A DNA stretch of 64,000 nucleotides from Gambelia wislizenii (GCA_030847615.1 JAUMIR010000004.1:71765001-71829000), one strand, 5' to 3'. Numbered from the stretch's first letter, positions 44,563-57,855 are shown. Numbers and translations: made by a program. The notes: generated from the sequence alone by a model not told the origin.

Positions 44563-46410
44563 ATTGTTTGGATTTCGTTTGGTGGTGGCACCAAAACCTT
44601 TGTGAGTTTCCTGCTTTCTGTAATAATATAAAAGACTTTAAAGACAATTTCTAAGATTTCTAAGATTACATTTTGAAAGCAGAAAGCTTAACAAGATTGT
44701 GACTTTTAAAAGTTTTCCCAATGGACCAAGAGTATAGTAATATTAAAGTCTGGAAGTCAGTAAATCTGGAAGTCATTTTTTAAAGGGAAGACTGGCTGTT
44801 CTTGCAAGTGTTTTGCAAGTAAAAAATGGTCTAAGGAAAGAGGTCGATTTGCTATGGGAAAGTGGATTTGTTTTGTCTGGGAGAGGTATCCCACTGAAAG
44901 CATTTTACATAATGACACAAGCTAAATAGCCAGGCATTGTCACCGCAACACTGCATCTGAGGAGTCACTGTGGGCACAAAAGTGTTAACTCGATATATGA
45001 CAAGAATGAAGAAGAATGGCAATGATTCGACCCCCCCGGAAAATGTATGTGACCCAGCAATTTGTCAGCAGATATGAGGGCATTTAAATTGAAGAAAAAT
45101 GAAGTTAAGAGCTTCTGATTAGCAATAGAGGACATGATGGAAGTCAGAGAATGAGATGAAGCAATGGGATATTGGACAAAGAATGAGGACCAAGGGAAGA
45201 TATTAGAGTGTGAAGAAAAGATTGATGGTGATTTGCAGCCAGGCCAAGATGATTTTGGAGATTAAGAAGTGATCCCAGAGAGACCAGGGGAGAGTATTAG
45301 ATATATTACAAATAACAAAGAGGAGAGGAATAACATCAAATACATCGGAAGCACTGGAAAGGAGAAGAGTATATATCTGTATGATTTTCCTGAAAGACAG
45401 TTGAGATGTTGGAAGGAGGAATGCTGAAAGTTACAGTAAAGTCATCAGAGACAACAGTGACATTTGGGGGGAGTTTCTGAAAGACAATGATGATACTTGG
45501 TTTTCAGCTAGATTTCTGGAAGGAGAGAAAGAAGAGGACAAAGTTAACAAGATCAATATGAAGGGTTTTTATGGAAGGATGTTTCCTCCCCAGGTCTTAT
45601 TGAATTTGATGATTGATGTTCAATTTGTGGAATTGCAAAGGCTTGGCAAACAAACAAACAAACAAAACCCAAAGTATGAATGGGTAAAGAAAAAAGGATT
45701 GGGTTTATTGGATTTAAGATGTTATTTTGTTGATTGATTCTTGATGTTGATCTAGCATAAAGGAAGTTGTTATAAATAAATTTAAGAAATTATTTAAAAC
45801 AGTGTTAAGGTTGATTTACATGTGTGCTGGAGGGTTAGATAATTAGAAGGCATATTATCATGAGAGAGCAATGTTTTGGGAAATAGCTAAGGAAAAATTA
45901 CATCGAGGTTGAGATTTGTCTTAAAGATGGACTAAGTAGAATGTAACTTTCTTTTTGTGGACGGTTGGGAGACAGAACTGGAAAAGAGTTAGAGGGGAGG
46001 GAGAAATGGCTGGAAAAGAGTTGGGGAAATTGTTTTAATATGTAGATTAGAATGAGTAAGTGAGAGGTGGTAATTTCTTTAGTTTAATTTAGGGGAAGAT
46101 TAATAGTAATATCTGATAAAAATTACTAACCCTTTATTGACTTTCTGTAGAAAATATATATGATTTTATAAGCTTTGATTTTTATTATTAGCAAGTATAT
46201 GTTATAGAAAGGAAGAGGAGGAATTACTGTGATAAGATGAAAGAGGTATAAACTAACTATATGTTTCAATAACCACTGAACAGAAGATCTGAAATTACTT
46301 TTACTTTTTCTATATTTTCTTTATTCTCCCCCCCTTTCTATTATGTATTGTTCTTGTTTTATTTTATATATCTTGGAAAATTTTAAATATTTTTTTAATG
46401 TTTAATTCTT
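44563..46410 (+). mobile_element. Possible decayed LINE (L1-like), uncertain
   Basis: A purine-rich coding-like texture (44980-45700) with short phrases such as GAGAGGAATAACATCAAATAC and 'gggtaaagaaaaaaggattgggtttattgg'. It is followed by T-rich sequence ending in 'cttggaaaattttaaatatttttttaatg' (46370-46400), which recalls squamate L1 ORF1/ORF2 and 3' ends. No frame is longer than a few dozen codons, and no RT or endonuclease motif can be read, so this is a weak call. Confidence 0.3.
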
Positions 46411-47624
46411 ACCACATCCAGCTGCATAGCTGTTTGTTGAAATCTGAAGGCCATAAGTAGAATTACAGCCCTGCTTACAACACTTGTAATTATAAGTGTG
46501 TTACAATCAACATTTTCATTAAATTGATTAATGTGGTCACCCTATTCTCACAAACTGCCTTTCACATAATAAAATTCAACATTTTCCAGCTCAGCACAGT
46601 ATTTAGTACAGGAGGACCAAACTATTTATTTGCAAGAGTAAAATTATTTCTGTTTTCCAAAGCCAAAGTAAAACCAAGCAAACATCCAGGTACTGAGTTT
46701 TCAAACTTCAGCTACTACTGGTTCGTCTCCATCTATGGTCAACTTATTACTGTGCTGTGGGACAAACCAGTCAACACTGCTAGCCATACAACTGCCAATA
46801 ATTCACTAGGAGGTTCATGCAATTTGGGCAAAATATATGGCAGCAGTGTTGGGAGGACTGTGGATGAAACCACTGAGCACTCCAAGCTAATGCCCATAAA
46901 AGGGCAGAACCCAGTTCTAATCAACCAGAATATGTACAGCATATGAAAGAACAACTGCTTTTATAGAAAGACAGGTTTCACTTAAGGAAGCATAACATTC
47001 TATCTGTTCATATGCTAACACTTCTAGCATAATATTCTTTTCAAACTCAACTAATTTTTTGTTGGTTTGTTCTACAGTTGGCTTGGAATTTAGATAGCTC
47101 TGCTGTTCAGGCTACAAATAACTAGTGAAGATATAAAATCAGACAGACAATAACGTCACTTGCTGTGCATAGATTTATAATGAGACTGTCTCAGTAAACG
47201 GGTTTGGAGCTTAAGTTTAGAGTATGTGAGAAGAGATTTCAAAGCCTATCAGAGGCAAGGAACACTTTCCAACTGATATTTCATACAAGAGTGTATTTAA
47301 GGCATAGTGTTCAGACTATATGTTACATGGAGAGCTGCAGTCCCCCACCACCACCACTTCACTTATTAAATCCAAAGCAAGTTGAGCAGTCTGAAATAGT
47401 GACTGGAAGGGTGATACCCCCTGCCCCGTTTCCTCTTCTGTTTCCAAACTGCCCTCTCCAAGACGCTTTTTCAGTTACAGACAGGAGACTGCAAGAACCT
47501 TGTGAAAACCCAGCTTGGGAGCAGAATTCTGAGCTAACCAAAAATTTAGCTATCTTCCTGAGTGCATGTCAGGACACAGATGTATTATCTTGATGAAAAG
47601 AAGGCTTAAGTGATGCATTATTAT
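46411..47624. other. Unassigned sequence
   Basis: Frames at 46524-46946 (140 codons) and 47204-47593 (129 codons), both plus strand, have no recognisable domain, no splice context I can defend and no codon pattern suggesting constraint. Confidence 0.4.
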
Positions 47625-47860
47625 TACTATTGTTGTTGGTTTATTTATATCCCACCTTTTTTCCTATCTGGGACTCAAAACAACTTACGAAAGTTAAAAC
47701 AGATACAGGCAAAAAATGTTCATCATACAAAAGTTAAAAATACAATTAAACTATCAATAAAATTAGAAGCTGTTAAAAGCATGGCTATTAAAAAGAACAA
47801 CAAATATAAACAACATAGCATATGAAAGGCCCTTTCCCCTTGAGCAGTCAGCCCTCAATG
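47625..47860 (+). repeat. Dispersed repeat related to 17.95 kb
   Basis: It begins 'ttggtttatttatatcccaccttttttcc', then 'gggactcaaaacaacttacgaaagttaaaac' and a TTAAAA-rich part, like the first half of 17950-18420. It is interrupted after 47883 by the MITE below. Confidence 0.5.
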
Positions 47861-47886
47861 GCCTGTTGAAACAAAAAAGTTTCTTA

Positions 47887-48085
47887 GGACTTTTTCGGAC
47901 AAGTAAAATGCAGCGCAAGCAGCCTCGCCACGTTGCGAGGCTGCAGCGCTGCAGGGCGTCCCTTTCGGATGACGCCCGTCCCTGCCGGTATTGTTGCGTA
48001 CCGCAGGGACATTTGAGTGGAATATTTTGGCCATTTTTTACTCACAATCAACGATGCGCTGCATTTTACTTGTCCGAAAAAGTCC
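47887..48085. mobile_element. Harbinger-type MITE, 31-bp perfect inverted ends, TTA duplication
   Basis: The 31 bases from 47887 (beginning GGACTTTTTCGGACAAGTAA) are the exact reverse complement of the 31 bases ending at 48085. TTA flanks both sides (47884-47886 and 48086-48088). Length is 199 bases. The interior is GC-rich, unlike the surroundings, and has two hairpins: GCAGCCTCGC/GCGAGGCTGC around 47919-47944, and GTCCCTGC.GGTA/TACC.GCAGGGAC around 47979-48010. TTA/TAA duplication points to PIF/Harbinger. Perfect ends suggest recent insertion. No coding capacity; an autonomous partner elsewhere is required. Confidence 0.85.
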
Positions 48086-48376
48086 TTAATCTGCCTAAGA
48101 GAAAGGATAGCAAGGGCCCTGCAGCCGCAGGGGGCCTCATCATTGTTGGGGGGGGGGCTCTAGTAACCCTCCTCATTGAATTTTGTTATATTTTACTTAA
48201 GTCAGGTCAGGTTTAATTAATTAACTTTATACTATATTATATTTTAATATATCTTTTATCTATCTTTCTTCTTATATAATGTTTGATGTTAAATGTTAAA
48301 TGTTTTAATTGATGTTAATTGTTTTGATATGGTCAATTGACTAATCAAATAAACCATAACTAACTAACTAACTAGT
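48086..48376 (+). mobile_element. Probable LINE 3' tail with (TAAC)n
   Basis: AT-rich sequence ends 'gatatggtcaattgactaatcaaataaacca' followed by TAACTAACTAACTAACTA (about 48356-48375). A poly(A)-signal-like AATAAA next to a tetranucleotide run suggests a non-LTR 3' end. The class is uncertain; compare 28110-28160. Confidence 0.35.
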
Positions 48377-51194
48377 AACCCTCCTCCTGCAAAAACATTA
48401 TTAGTAATAATCTGAATATCCTGTACTGTGAATAGGTTAGGTTAGGTTCTGAGATAAACATATGAAGCCTCCAAAATAAAGCATTGCAGCCCTTCCCCCC
48501 CAATTCCTTAAACCGGTCCTGATGGCAAGGAGGATCACAATCTAACCTCTCTAGAAAGGGTGGGAAAAAAATAAGAAAACTGTCCTATCCTACAGGTGTG
48601 TGTGAAATTTTAGCTGAGCTAGATTTTAAAAGTCCAAGGACAGGGTCGCAAACATAAAAGGTCCAAAGAAAAGAACTTCAGGAGAAAGAAAATGCATAAT
48701 TCAAGATTTCAGTTTAGAATGTACACCTTTCAGCTAACATCTTTTAAAAACAAAAACAAAAAAAGCACTCTTAATTGTTGGAGCAGAATATGCTTTAGCC
48801 AAAGTAGCTAGTTTTCCCTAGAAATCTAGTAAGGCATCACAGTCAGTATCTTGGAAGAAGACATGTTTCAGGGCAGGGGTGGAATGGATCCCATTCTGGG
48901 AGAAAGGTGGCATATAAATCAAATAAATAAAGAAATGTTTGGCTCAGGGTAGTATGTGTGGCTGGGGGGGGGGGACTTTTGAGCTCCCTGGACCTCCCCG
49001 CACAAAAAACCAAACAAAAACAGTTAACTGGTTGAGAACAATGCAATTTTGGGCCAAGAATGCCTCTAGTTCCCAGGGGAAGTGTGGTTTGAAGTTTAAC
49101 AACTGTTTCCAGGGCCCCCATCAAACAAACAAACAAACCCAAGACAAAATCATAAATGGCCAGATATGATTAAAATATAATTTCCAGTTTTGGCATGTGG
49201 CTGGATTGGGTGAACCCCAAAATAATCCCCAGGACTTCCATACATGACCACTTCTGTTTTAGAAAGCAGTACATATGGAACCTGCAGTGCCATTCATTCC
49301 TATAGGAACAATGTGCAAGTAACAACCACTGGTGAATGAATATGGACAAAACAGACAATACCTATAAAGCTGTTTAAGACAGAAAGACTGAAATTCTAGA
49401 AAGAAAAGAAAATATCAATATTGCTCAGCTTTCCAAAGATGCAAAAAAAAAAAGGGGGGGTGGCTTGGATGTGGTTCTTTGTCTAGTTTATAATATATTA
49501 CAGTACATGCTACAATATGTCCTATATGTCCTATACTCTAGGTCATAGAGCACTTTCCATTTCTGCTCTAAGTGAAGAGTTTGGCTCCTCTCTATCCTAT
49601 ATGACCTATGATGCCAAACAACTTAGCTTCCCACTCCTGCTGTGACTAAAGAACATGGTTCATCACTACCAACAGAGTGACCTTTAGGTCCCGATGGAGT
49701 AACTCAATGAATAAGTATCTAGACATACAAATATTGAATTCAAGAGATCATTATAGCTCAGCGTAGAAAAATAAATTTCATTTGGAATGACACGATCTTA
49801 CTTCAATAGGCTCAATGTGCCTCCACAGAGGATAAATCACTCACTCACTCGTCTTCAAAAACAAACACACTGAATTACATCAGATCCCCTGATCCACAGT
49901 TATCAGTTATCATATTGCAACATACAATAAGCACCACTATTGCTAAAATCCTTCACAGAAGATGTCTGTCGGCAGTATTTAACTATAACAAGTATGGAAT
50001 ACTCCAACATTAGAAACTATGGCTGCAATTAAAAGATGCTGGGAACAAACAGATAAGAGCAGTCAGCAGTAGCAGCCATCACCACAATGCATTTCTTGTA
50101 TCAAAAGGTATCAGGATGTCCAACATCAGGAACTGAATGCTGGCAGGGAGGAAAGATGGAGCTTTGTCTGATTTATAAGCCTTAAAAAGCTATGTAAACC
50201 AAGATCAGTCATGACTAAGCCTGAATCTTTCAATTCTGTAGTGTACAGAATCTATTACTATTCTAGAGTTGTCCAGAATCTATTATGGTACTTGTCAAGC
50301 ACTAGCACAGAGCTTACAAAGTTACTTTTAAAGTAATTAGGCATCATTATGGTAATTAGTACCATAGTTATACAGTAATTTTAAAAAGCAACACTTTACT
50401 TTTCCCTTTCTCAAAACCAACTACAATTGTTACTTTCTGGGGTTTTTTTAAAAGCCATTTGAATGCCACAGGCCTGTGGAACAAAACACACACTCTCCTC
50501 TCATCCATCTCTTCACCAACAACAGAGCATAATGCAGAAGCATAAGGCACATGAATTAGCACACAAAGCAAAGTTTTACTCAAGCACTGAGTAAAGCCAC
50601 ATCCCTGTAATTAGAAAAGCAACTAAGAAGTTACTGTTACACTACAAAATGAACAGTTTTACCCTTCATTAATTTGCTATCATGTAACATAGTTGTATCT
50701 CCATTATTGAGGAAATGGAACTAAGTCTAACTGTTACTTCTAAGGTCTACACCAACATCCCCTTGGTACACACTGCTCTTCATTACCAGATATGCCCCAA
50801 CTGTTAACACTATGATAGGGGAGCATGTTATCATCATCATTAATTTATATAGCATCATCACTGTACATGTTGCTTTATAAGAAAAAGAACAAGAAAAAAA
50901 CAACAGTTCCCTGCCCTCAGCCTTCCAATCTAAATCAGCTTCTGTGGCTCTTGTAAATGTGTGACTTAATTTCTATGCCACTTGTCATATCCAAGATTTT
51001 ATCTAAAGCAGTGTAAAAACCAAGATTAAACTATTAAAATACAAACAGAAAATAATAATAAATTATTAACCCTTAATCCAGATCAGAAGGACCCAAAAAC
51101 TCCCATGTAAAATGGGCTAGAAGAGACCTCCCTCTCCATCCAAACTACACAAGTGTTCTAATGTAGCCATTAGAGCTGAGGGAACCTCTTACAC
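48377..51194. other. Unassigned sequence with a small repeat tail
   Basis: 'Ccattctgggagaaaggtggcatataaatcaaataaataaag' at 48889-48931 (read in pieces) is a common squamate LINE/SINE 3' end. The rest, including homopolymer runs at 48964 and 49442, shows no gene. Confidence 0.4.
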
Positions 51195-52310
51195 TCTGGC
51201 ACTGTTGTTGTTGTTAACTGCCTTCAAGTCGACTTTGACTCATGGTGACCCCATGATGAGACAACTCTAAGACCCCCTGGCCTCAGCTGATCTGCTCAGG
51301 TCCTGCAGGCTCAGGGCTGTGGCCTGCTTGATTGAGTCTATCCATCTGGTATGCAGTCTTCCTCTCTTTCTACTGCCCTCCACCTTTCCTAGCATTATTG
51401 TCTTTTCTAGCAAACCATGCCTTTTCATGATGTGGCTGAAGTACAACAGTCTCACTTTAGTCATCTTGGCTCCTAGGAAAACTTCAGGCTTAATCTGTTC
51501 TAGGACCCATATGTTTGTCTTTTTAGCCATCCACGGTATCCTCAGAATTCTTCTCCAGCACCACATTTCAAATGAGCTGATTTTCTATCAGCTTTCTTCA
51601 CTGTCCAGCTCTCATTTCCATACCTAGTGATAGGAAATACGATGGCATGGACAATCCTAACTTTAGCATTCAGTTTTATATCTTTGCACTTTAGGATCTT
51701 GTCTAGTTCCTTCACAGCTGCCCTTCCCAATCCTAGTCTTTTTCTGATTTCTTGACTGCAATCTCCATTCTGATCAATGATTGACCCAAAGTATAGGAAA
51801 TCTTTATTTCAATTTCCTCATCATCTAAATTGAATTTATGTAAATCCTCCATGGTCATTATTTTTGTTTTCTTAATATTCAACAGCAAGCCTGCCTTAGC
51901 ACTTTCCTCTTTGATTTTCTTTAGTAATTGTTCTAAATCTGTGTTGTTTTCTGCTAGTATCTTAGTCTGCACATCTGAGACTGTTGATATTCCTTCCTCC
52001 AATCTTTACTCCTCCTCCCTCCAAATTTAAACCTGCTCTGTGTATGATATTTTCTGCATATAAATTGAACAAGCTCTGGCATTAGGACCTAGCATTGATC
52101 CTTGAGTTATTCTACTCACCGCACTGACTAATAAGGTCAGATTATCAAACACTAGCACTGAATTGTTGGAAGTGTAATTACCACCCGGTCTCTTTTGTAC
52201 TAATTTATGAAATGTGCTCACACCACCTTTGATCCCAGTGGTACAATCAGCACTTCTTTTTAACACCTTCTGAAAATCCCATTTCCTTTCTTCTAGTATT
52301 TGCAAAAATT
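51195..52310 (-). mobile_element. Bov-B (RTE) LINE, 3' part
   Basis: Minus-strand RTE-clade LINE. The reading order (right to left) is the RT end with LNIKKTKIM, then the linker, then the C-terminal region with WCWRRILRIPW. It ends in a 3' end whose complement is TGTTGTTGTTGTT at 51202, the same tail type as on the SINEs. The 5' part (52027-52305) is weakly recognisable and may include rearranged sequence. Confidence 0.85.
51267..52002 (-). pseudogene. Bov-B reverse transcriptase C-terminal part, fragmented
   Basis: Three frame segments in order on the minus strand. 51733-52002 has DLEQLLKKIKEESAKAGLLLNIKKTKIMT and MEDLHKFNLDDEEIE. 51542-51730 has GRAAVKELDKILKCKDIKLNAKVRIVHAIVFPITRYGNESWTVKKADRK. 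51267-51566 has MWCWRRILRIPWMAKKTN, LLYFSHIMKRHGLLEKTIMLGKVEGSRKRGR and RWIDSIKQ. These are the characteristic blocks of squamate Bov-B proteins after the catalytic core. At least two frameshifts separate them, so the copy is dead. Confidence 0.85.
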
Positions 52311-53035
52311 ATACATGAATGGTTCATTTATGAAATTGGCAAGGAAACTGTCACATATTTCATCTACTCCCCTTCATAATATATAACTCCTTACATTAAA
52401 GAATGACTAACAGCTTGTCTTACCTTTGTTCCACTATTAGTCATGTAAACTAAAATATAATTGAAGACCACTTTCAAAACAAAGACAACAGGAATCTATA
52501 ATGTGAGAGACAGATGACAGTTCATTGCAATGGAACACAAGGTTTGTCATTTTTACAGGCAAAATCACACTGGAAATAGCAGCTTTAGAACTGCCTTGGT
52601 CAGTTAGTGTGTCTCAGTTTTGGGAAGAATGCCCTGACATTCTCTTTTAAAATGGTCACGATGTTCTAAAACTTAGCCTATGCTGGGCTCATCATTCCAA
52701 AGCAACTTACATCTTTCAAACAGAAAAAGTGTATCAATAAATTGATTAACAATAAAAAGATAAAATGGAAAGTAGTAGTAGCAAAAACAGCAGCTATCCA
52801 GAAACATTTGCTAATACCTGAAACAAATAGTGTCCACAATCTGCGACCATAATTTATACTGCAACAACTCAACTACTTGGGGTTGATTTACCAGGACACC
52901 GCTATCAAAAAATCCCGCTTGGGGTGGGGAGTTATGCTCAAATTTCCTGAGAAATTTAAAACGGCACAAGAAATTAGTTATTCTCTTTCATTACTTTTGG
53001 CAAGCATCTTTTTGATAAGAAGGGATAGTATTCAA
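52311..53035. other. Unassigned AT-rich sequence
   Basis: No gene. A phrase at 52680-52745 ('ccattccaaagcaacttac...') could be a decayed relative of the 47.6-kb repeat. Confidence 0.35.
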
Positions 53036-53490
53036 ATATAGAATCATAGAATTGGAAGAGCCCACAAGTGCCATCCAGTCCAATCCCATGCTGTGTGGGA
53101 ATACACAATCAAAGCACTCTCGACAGATGGCCACCCAGTCTCTGTTTAAACACTTCCAAAGAAGACTCCACTACACTCCGAGGTAGTGTATCCCACTGTT
53201 AAACTGCTCTTAAAAGTCAGGAAGTTCTTCCTAATGTTTAGGTGGAATCTCTTTTCTTGTAGTTTGAATCCATTGTTCTGTGTCCTAGTTTCTGGAGCAG
53301 CAGAAAACAAGCTTGCTCCATCTTCAATATGAGATCCCTTCAAATATTTAAACATGGCTATCATGTCACCTCTTAACCTTCTTTTCTTTGGGCTAAACAT
53401 ACCCAGCTCCCTAAGCTGCTCCTCAAAGGGCATGGTATGCTCTTCACCATTCACTTTCAATAATGGTACCATTCCAAGAGGGCCAAATTA
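53036..53490 (-). mobile_element. CR1 LINE, 3' end
   Basis: Minus-strand CR1 fragment. The 3' terminus is at 53036 (complement of 'atagaatcatagaattgg'). The 'gccatccagtccaa.ccc' 3' untranslated phrase follows, then the C-terminal coding end (53146-53472) with [30 protein letters not shown]. It is truncated at about 53490. The frame from 53472 joins directly into the tail region, so the normal stop is lost or shifted. Confidence 0.88.
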
Positions 53491-55086
53491 TTTGCCATAT
53501 CTCAATCTGCAAATTCATATTTACCAAACCTGTTAACAAGTATAAAATGCTATTTTTATACCCCAAAGGGTAGCGGGTGAACAGCCCTCATAATACACAA
53601 GCACTAAGAGCTGCCATTGGCTTTTCCTCTTTCCACTCCTCAGTGCAAGAGTCTTGCATTGTACAGCCATACACTGAGAAAGGAAGAGCACCAGTCCATC
53701 TGCAAGATCTATGAAATTTCTTGTCTTTCCAGAGGAAAAGAGAACCAGCTGTTGGAATGATTCTACCTAGACTCACTAGGTCTCCTGTGGTTCAGATCTG
53801 GAGACATGGTGTCAGGGTCTGGGGAAGCGTGTTTTTCAAAAGCAGACAATGGAAACTCAAGGAACTTGCTGATTAAGGGATTTCATATCGCTACTTTAGC
53901 CAATCTCCAGTGTAAAATTACGGCTACCTTCTCATGCGTTTTCCAGTTAGATTTCTTATCCTTGCATTGGTGGTATTTCTCAACCACTCTCTCCCACCAG
54001 AAATGTCTTGTTTCTCTTGCTTGACAGATGTTCTGAATGGCCACAACCCCTACTTAATACTCAAACTCCTGGGTTTTCATGGCTGAGCATACCAGACATT
54101 AAAAACTTGAAGGTAAAATGTACTACAGTTGCCTCCCCATAAGAAAAAATATGTGGATTTTTGAAGTGCATCTGCAACTGGAAGATGGCCGTTGGTATCA
54201 TCAGGTCCTAAGACAAGTGCTACAGTTTGTTCATCTAGGGAGGATTAATCTTAAATAAGTTCTATGAAGCATGGGGGGACCTCTTGGGTTGGCCTTCATA
54301 TGAGTTGTTTTGTCCATTGTTTTCTGCTTTTCCTACACAGAAATCATTACATGAAGTAACAAGACAGCATGCCATGCTGTAATCAGTTCATCTGAGGTCC
54401 TACACTATAGCACGATAAATGGTTCTAGTCATATCTGGTCCAAGTTCACATTACCCCACTGTAAAAAAAAAAAAAGTATTCAGCCACACAGAATTTGGCT
54501 CATACAGACATGAAGAAGGACTCAACAGACACATACCAAACTTATTTCTATGACTCTGCCTCAGAATTCTTTTGATTCTATCCAGAAGCACGGATCTTCT
54601 AAAATGTATGAATCAGAAAAGTATTACAGATAATGTTCTGGGAAATCCTCTGTCCTACATTGACTGGGATTTGTTTTAGTATGTTTGATTTATATTTTGT
54701 AAACAATTCTTTTTTTATAAAGGTACAGTATATTATGTTAACTGTACATGTTACATGTAAGTTTTTTGTTTTGTTTTGTTTTTGTAACACCCAAACTATT
54801 TCATCTAAAACACTGGACTAAGACAACAAAATCAATATGATGGCTTTAACATAGTTTAAATCCTCTATTCAGACATTTACTTGGATACTATACAAATGTT
54901 TACTTGGATACGATTTTTATGGGGATACTTATAAATATTTTAAAATATGACTATCTAATAGCATACACTTCCTTCCATTGTTTAATCTATTTTTAATGAA
55001 GGCAATTAAAGCATTAAGTTAACACACTAATTTTAGTCTAAAGAGCTAAGAATTTATTTACTTATTATGTATACATATTTCCTATA
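53491..55086. other. Unassigned sequence
   Basis: A possible Tigger-like left end ('ctacagttgcctccccata', 54125) has no partner. An A run lies at about 54462-54474. No gene. Confidence 0.35.
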
Positions 55087-55120
55087 TACAGTCGCCTCAG
55101 AAAAGTTTCTTACCACTTTC
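55087..55120. mobile_element. Solo Tc1/mariner-like terminal repeat
   Basis: 'TATACAGTCGCCTCAGAAAAG' followed by 'tttcttaccactttc' has the form of a Tc1-type terminal repeat after a TA. I could not find the inverted partner within about 1 kb, so this is a weak call. Confidence 0.35.
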
Positions 55121-56310
55121 AAATTGACAAGGATTGCAAGGATTATATTCATTTATTATGCCTCCAATTCATTTTATGAAACAATACATTTTTGAGACAG
55201 ATTTTTTTCTGTTGTATTAATACAGGTAAAAACAAGCCAAAAGTTCCACTTTTTGAAGAAGCTTTTCATCCCACTGTTCCTTTAAGACTTCAAGGCAGCA
55301 AACAACAATTGGTTATAAACAAACAAAAACAAGACCACAAGATTACTAAACCCAGCAAAATTTAAAGTGACAAACAGAACATAGGAAATATGTATTCCAG
55401 TCTCAAATTAGGTGTGGTAATTTAATTATGAATTAGGTAAAAGATCAATTCAGAATTTTTATAAAGGATTCAGAAATTCAAAAGTTAAGAAAAAATGTTC
55501 TTTAAAGCAAAATATTCAGGGGAAATGTTAACTGTTTTTAATCATCTTCTCACACTGTACTAAAAATTAAGTGGATGTGATGTGAGGAAATCTACTAGCA
55601 TTTGAGATTCAGGGTAAAAATCTATGTTCACTTCAACCAGTGTTTTAACCATTAGTTACAGCTGCCAGTAACCATGTACTGCAATTTCTACTATGACTTG
55701 AGAATACCAACAATGTGAGAGTCAAATCATTTCTGTTTTCTCTATGTCTTTCTTCTCTATTTGCCTAAGGAGTTTTGAATTCAAATAGGCCATGGGAAAT
55801 CTCTCTGGACTGGGGAACACTCAGTAAGTCAAAGATTCAAGGACAAGTACATGAGAGAGGAAGAGGGTTGCAGATGGATTGTTTTTGTTTAGAGTATTAG
55901 AGCACAAGGCAATATTAGCAACTGGTGGCGGGGGGGGCACAAAAGGTAAAAATGAGGAAAGTGGTGCAAAGCAAAAAACAAACACAGATCCTGCTGTCTT
56001 TCGGTTCCTTCAAGCAAGGCTAAAATCACAGCTGTACAAGAAAACTTCAGCAACCTTGTCTTGAGACTGAAGCAGGGTGCACAATCCAATATTTCACTGA
56101 TTCTTTCTAGAGGTGAGTCCGCAGTGAGTCTGCCCCTGAGACCCTTCAGGTGTCTCATGGATTGACAAAAATGCCAAATTATATATGGAAATTAAAACAA
56201 ACAAACTAAGAAGCAGCCAGAAGTTCAGAACTGTGCAAGCTATTTAAAAAGTTAATTGCCTCTTCTGGAGAATTCCCCCTTCATTTCATCTAGGGGGAAA
56301 AAAAAGCTTT
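55121..56310. other. Unassigned AT-rich sequence
   Basis: No gene or recognised family. A G run lies at about 55930-55937. Confidence 0.4.
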
Positions 56311-56390
56311 CTGAAGGGGCCAAGGTCCACAAAGACAGCCTTGGGGGCCACATGCACTCCTAGGGCTACACCTTGTCCACCCCTGTTCTA
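56311..56390. mobile_element. hAT-like MITE half
   Basis: The right end reversed ('gaacaggggtggacaaggtgtagcc') is a typical hAT MITE terminus. 'Ttgggggccacatgcac' lies inside, and the left end is poorly preserved. Confidence 0.45.
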
Positions 56391-57720
56391 AAGAAAATTG
56401 GCATAGAGAAAGTGGAGCACACAATTACACACACACACGCACAGAGATATCATTTCTGTTTGTAGTGCCTGATCAAATCCACCTGACCCAGCACCAAGGG
56501 TAAGTTGTCAAATAAGCAGACCAGCCTACCTTTGTCATCTTACACACTTAAGCCATTTCCCCTTCTCTCTTTCCCTCCAGGGCAATTCAATTGTCTTTCA
56601 GTCACCTCTATCCCAAATGAGAAGGTCTTCCATGCGAGACAAGGAATATTTCAGTCATGACTGCAAAGGCCAAGGAAACATCCAAGCAACTCAGCTGAGT
56701 GCAAAATACTGTCCCCCTTACTGTTTCCAAGGAAGCAGGCCTCTGGCTGCCTTCAGCTGCTGAGAAAACCGAAGAGATCTTTTCCAAGGTCAAATATGGA
56801 TGTAATTTCACTGCTGTGGGGGGTAAAAATCACTCTCTGTTCTCCATTCCTCTGTCCCTATGGCTGACATACAGGCTTGCGTGAGCCCACCAAGCACCAC
56901 AGTAAATGGGAGATCACACAGGGCCAAGTATTAACAGCTACCCCACACTTTCATTTGCTCCTCCCTCCCCTCTCTGTGGATTTCCCTCGTGAATAATGCA
57001 AGAGCTGTAGCCCAAGACACTACCCACTCTATCCTTCTGGTAAGAGTCAGCTGAAAACAAGCTCAGTGTGCCAGCCAGGGCCAGGCCCCGTGTTCTGCAC
57101 AGTGCAAGCCAGAGACACTTGTACGAGGGCCTTTTTTGTTGTTCCAAAAGATGCTGTCTCCTTTTGTACTAGGCCTGTTTATGAAACTAAGCAGCTATAC
57201 AGGACAAATAGTGTGGTGCACAAGATAAAACTACAAGGAAAAGGCTTTTTTTTTTTTGTATACTTCAGTGCACCTATTAAATGACAAGAAGCATTGCATA
57301 ACAAAATAATGTATTTTGGTCACCACTCAAGTGCTATGAGTCCATACTCCCACCCTGGAAGCTCAGATAGAAGGCCAGGCCTACGTTTTGCCTGATATTT
57401 AACAGACCAGTTCTCCTTCTTCCCCACTCTCCTGATTTAGGAAACTGGATTCACCAGCCTTAAGGAATTATTGGCCGGCTCATTGCAACTACAGAAACTT
57501 TGGCCCTGTAATCTGAAGGCCTGACCTGTCCTGCATTGGGCCTGCTCCTTTTAAAGCCAAGACTGTCTCATACAGTGGGGGAACTCCTGCTTCTTTGTGA
57601 GATAGGGGATCCAAGAAGACTGCTAATCTTTATAGGAATAGTCAAAGGCATCAAGAGATCACAAGAAGCCAAAAGTTGATTCTAAGGAGGTTGTTCAAGC
57701 TTTTACAATTCAGCATTAAG
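56391..57720. other. Unassigned sequence
   Basis: No supported gene; short frames have no domain. A T run lies at about 57246-57258. Confidence 0.4.
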
Positions 57721-57773
57721 AGAAAGGAAGAGGAGAGGAAGAGGAGGAGGTGGTGAAGGAGGAGGAGGAGGAA
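57721..57773. repeat. GGA-rich purine tract
   Basis: Imperfect (GGA)n/(GAGGAA)n purine run of about 50 bases. Confidence 0.85.
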
Positions 57774-57855
57774 GTCCCAAAGGAGGCACACCTGACCCAT
57801 ACTCTCAAGCCAGGCCTGAACCATACCTACTAACATTTCACAGATGAAAACCAAG

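Noticed and set aside
46524..47593. Open frames of 140 and 129 codons
   Set aside because: No domain, no initiation or splice context, and composition like the surrounding noncoding sequence.
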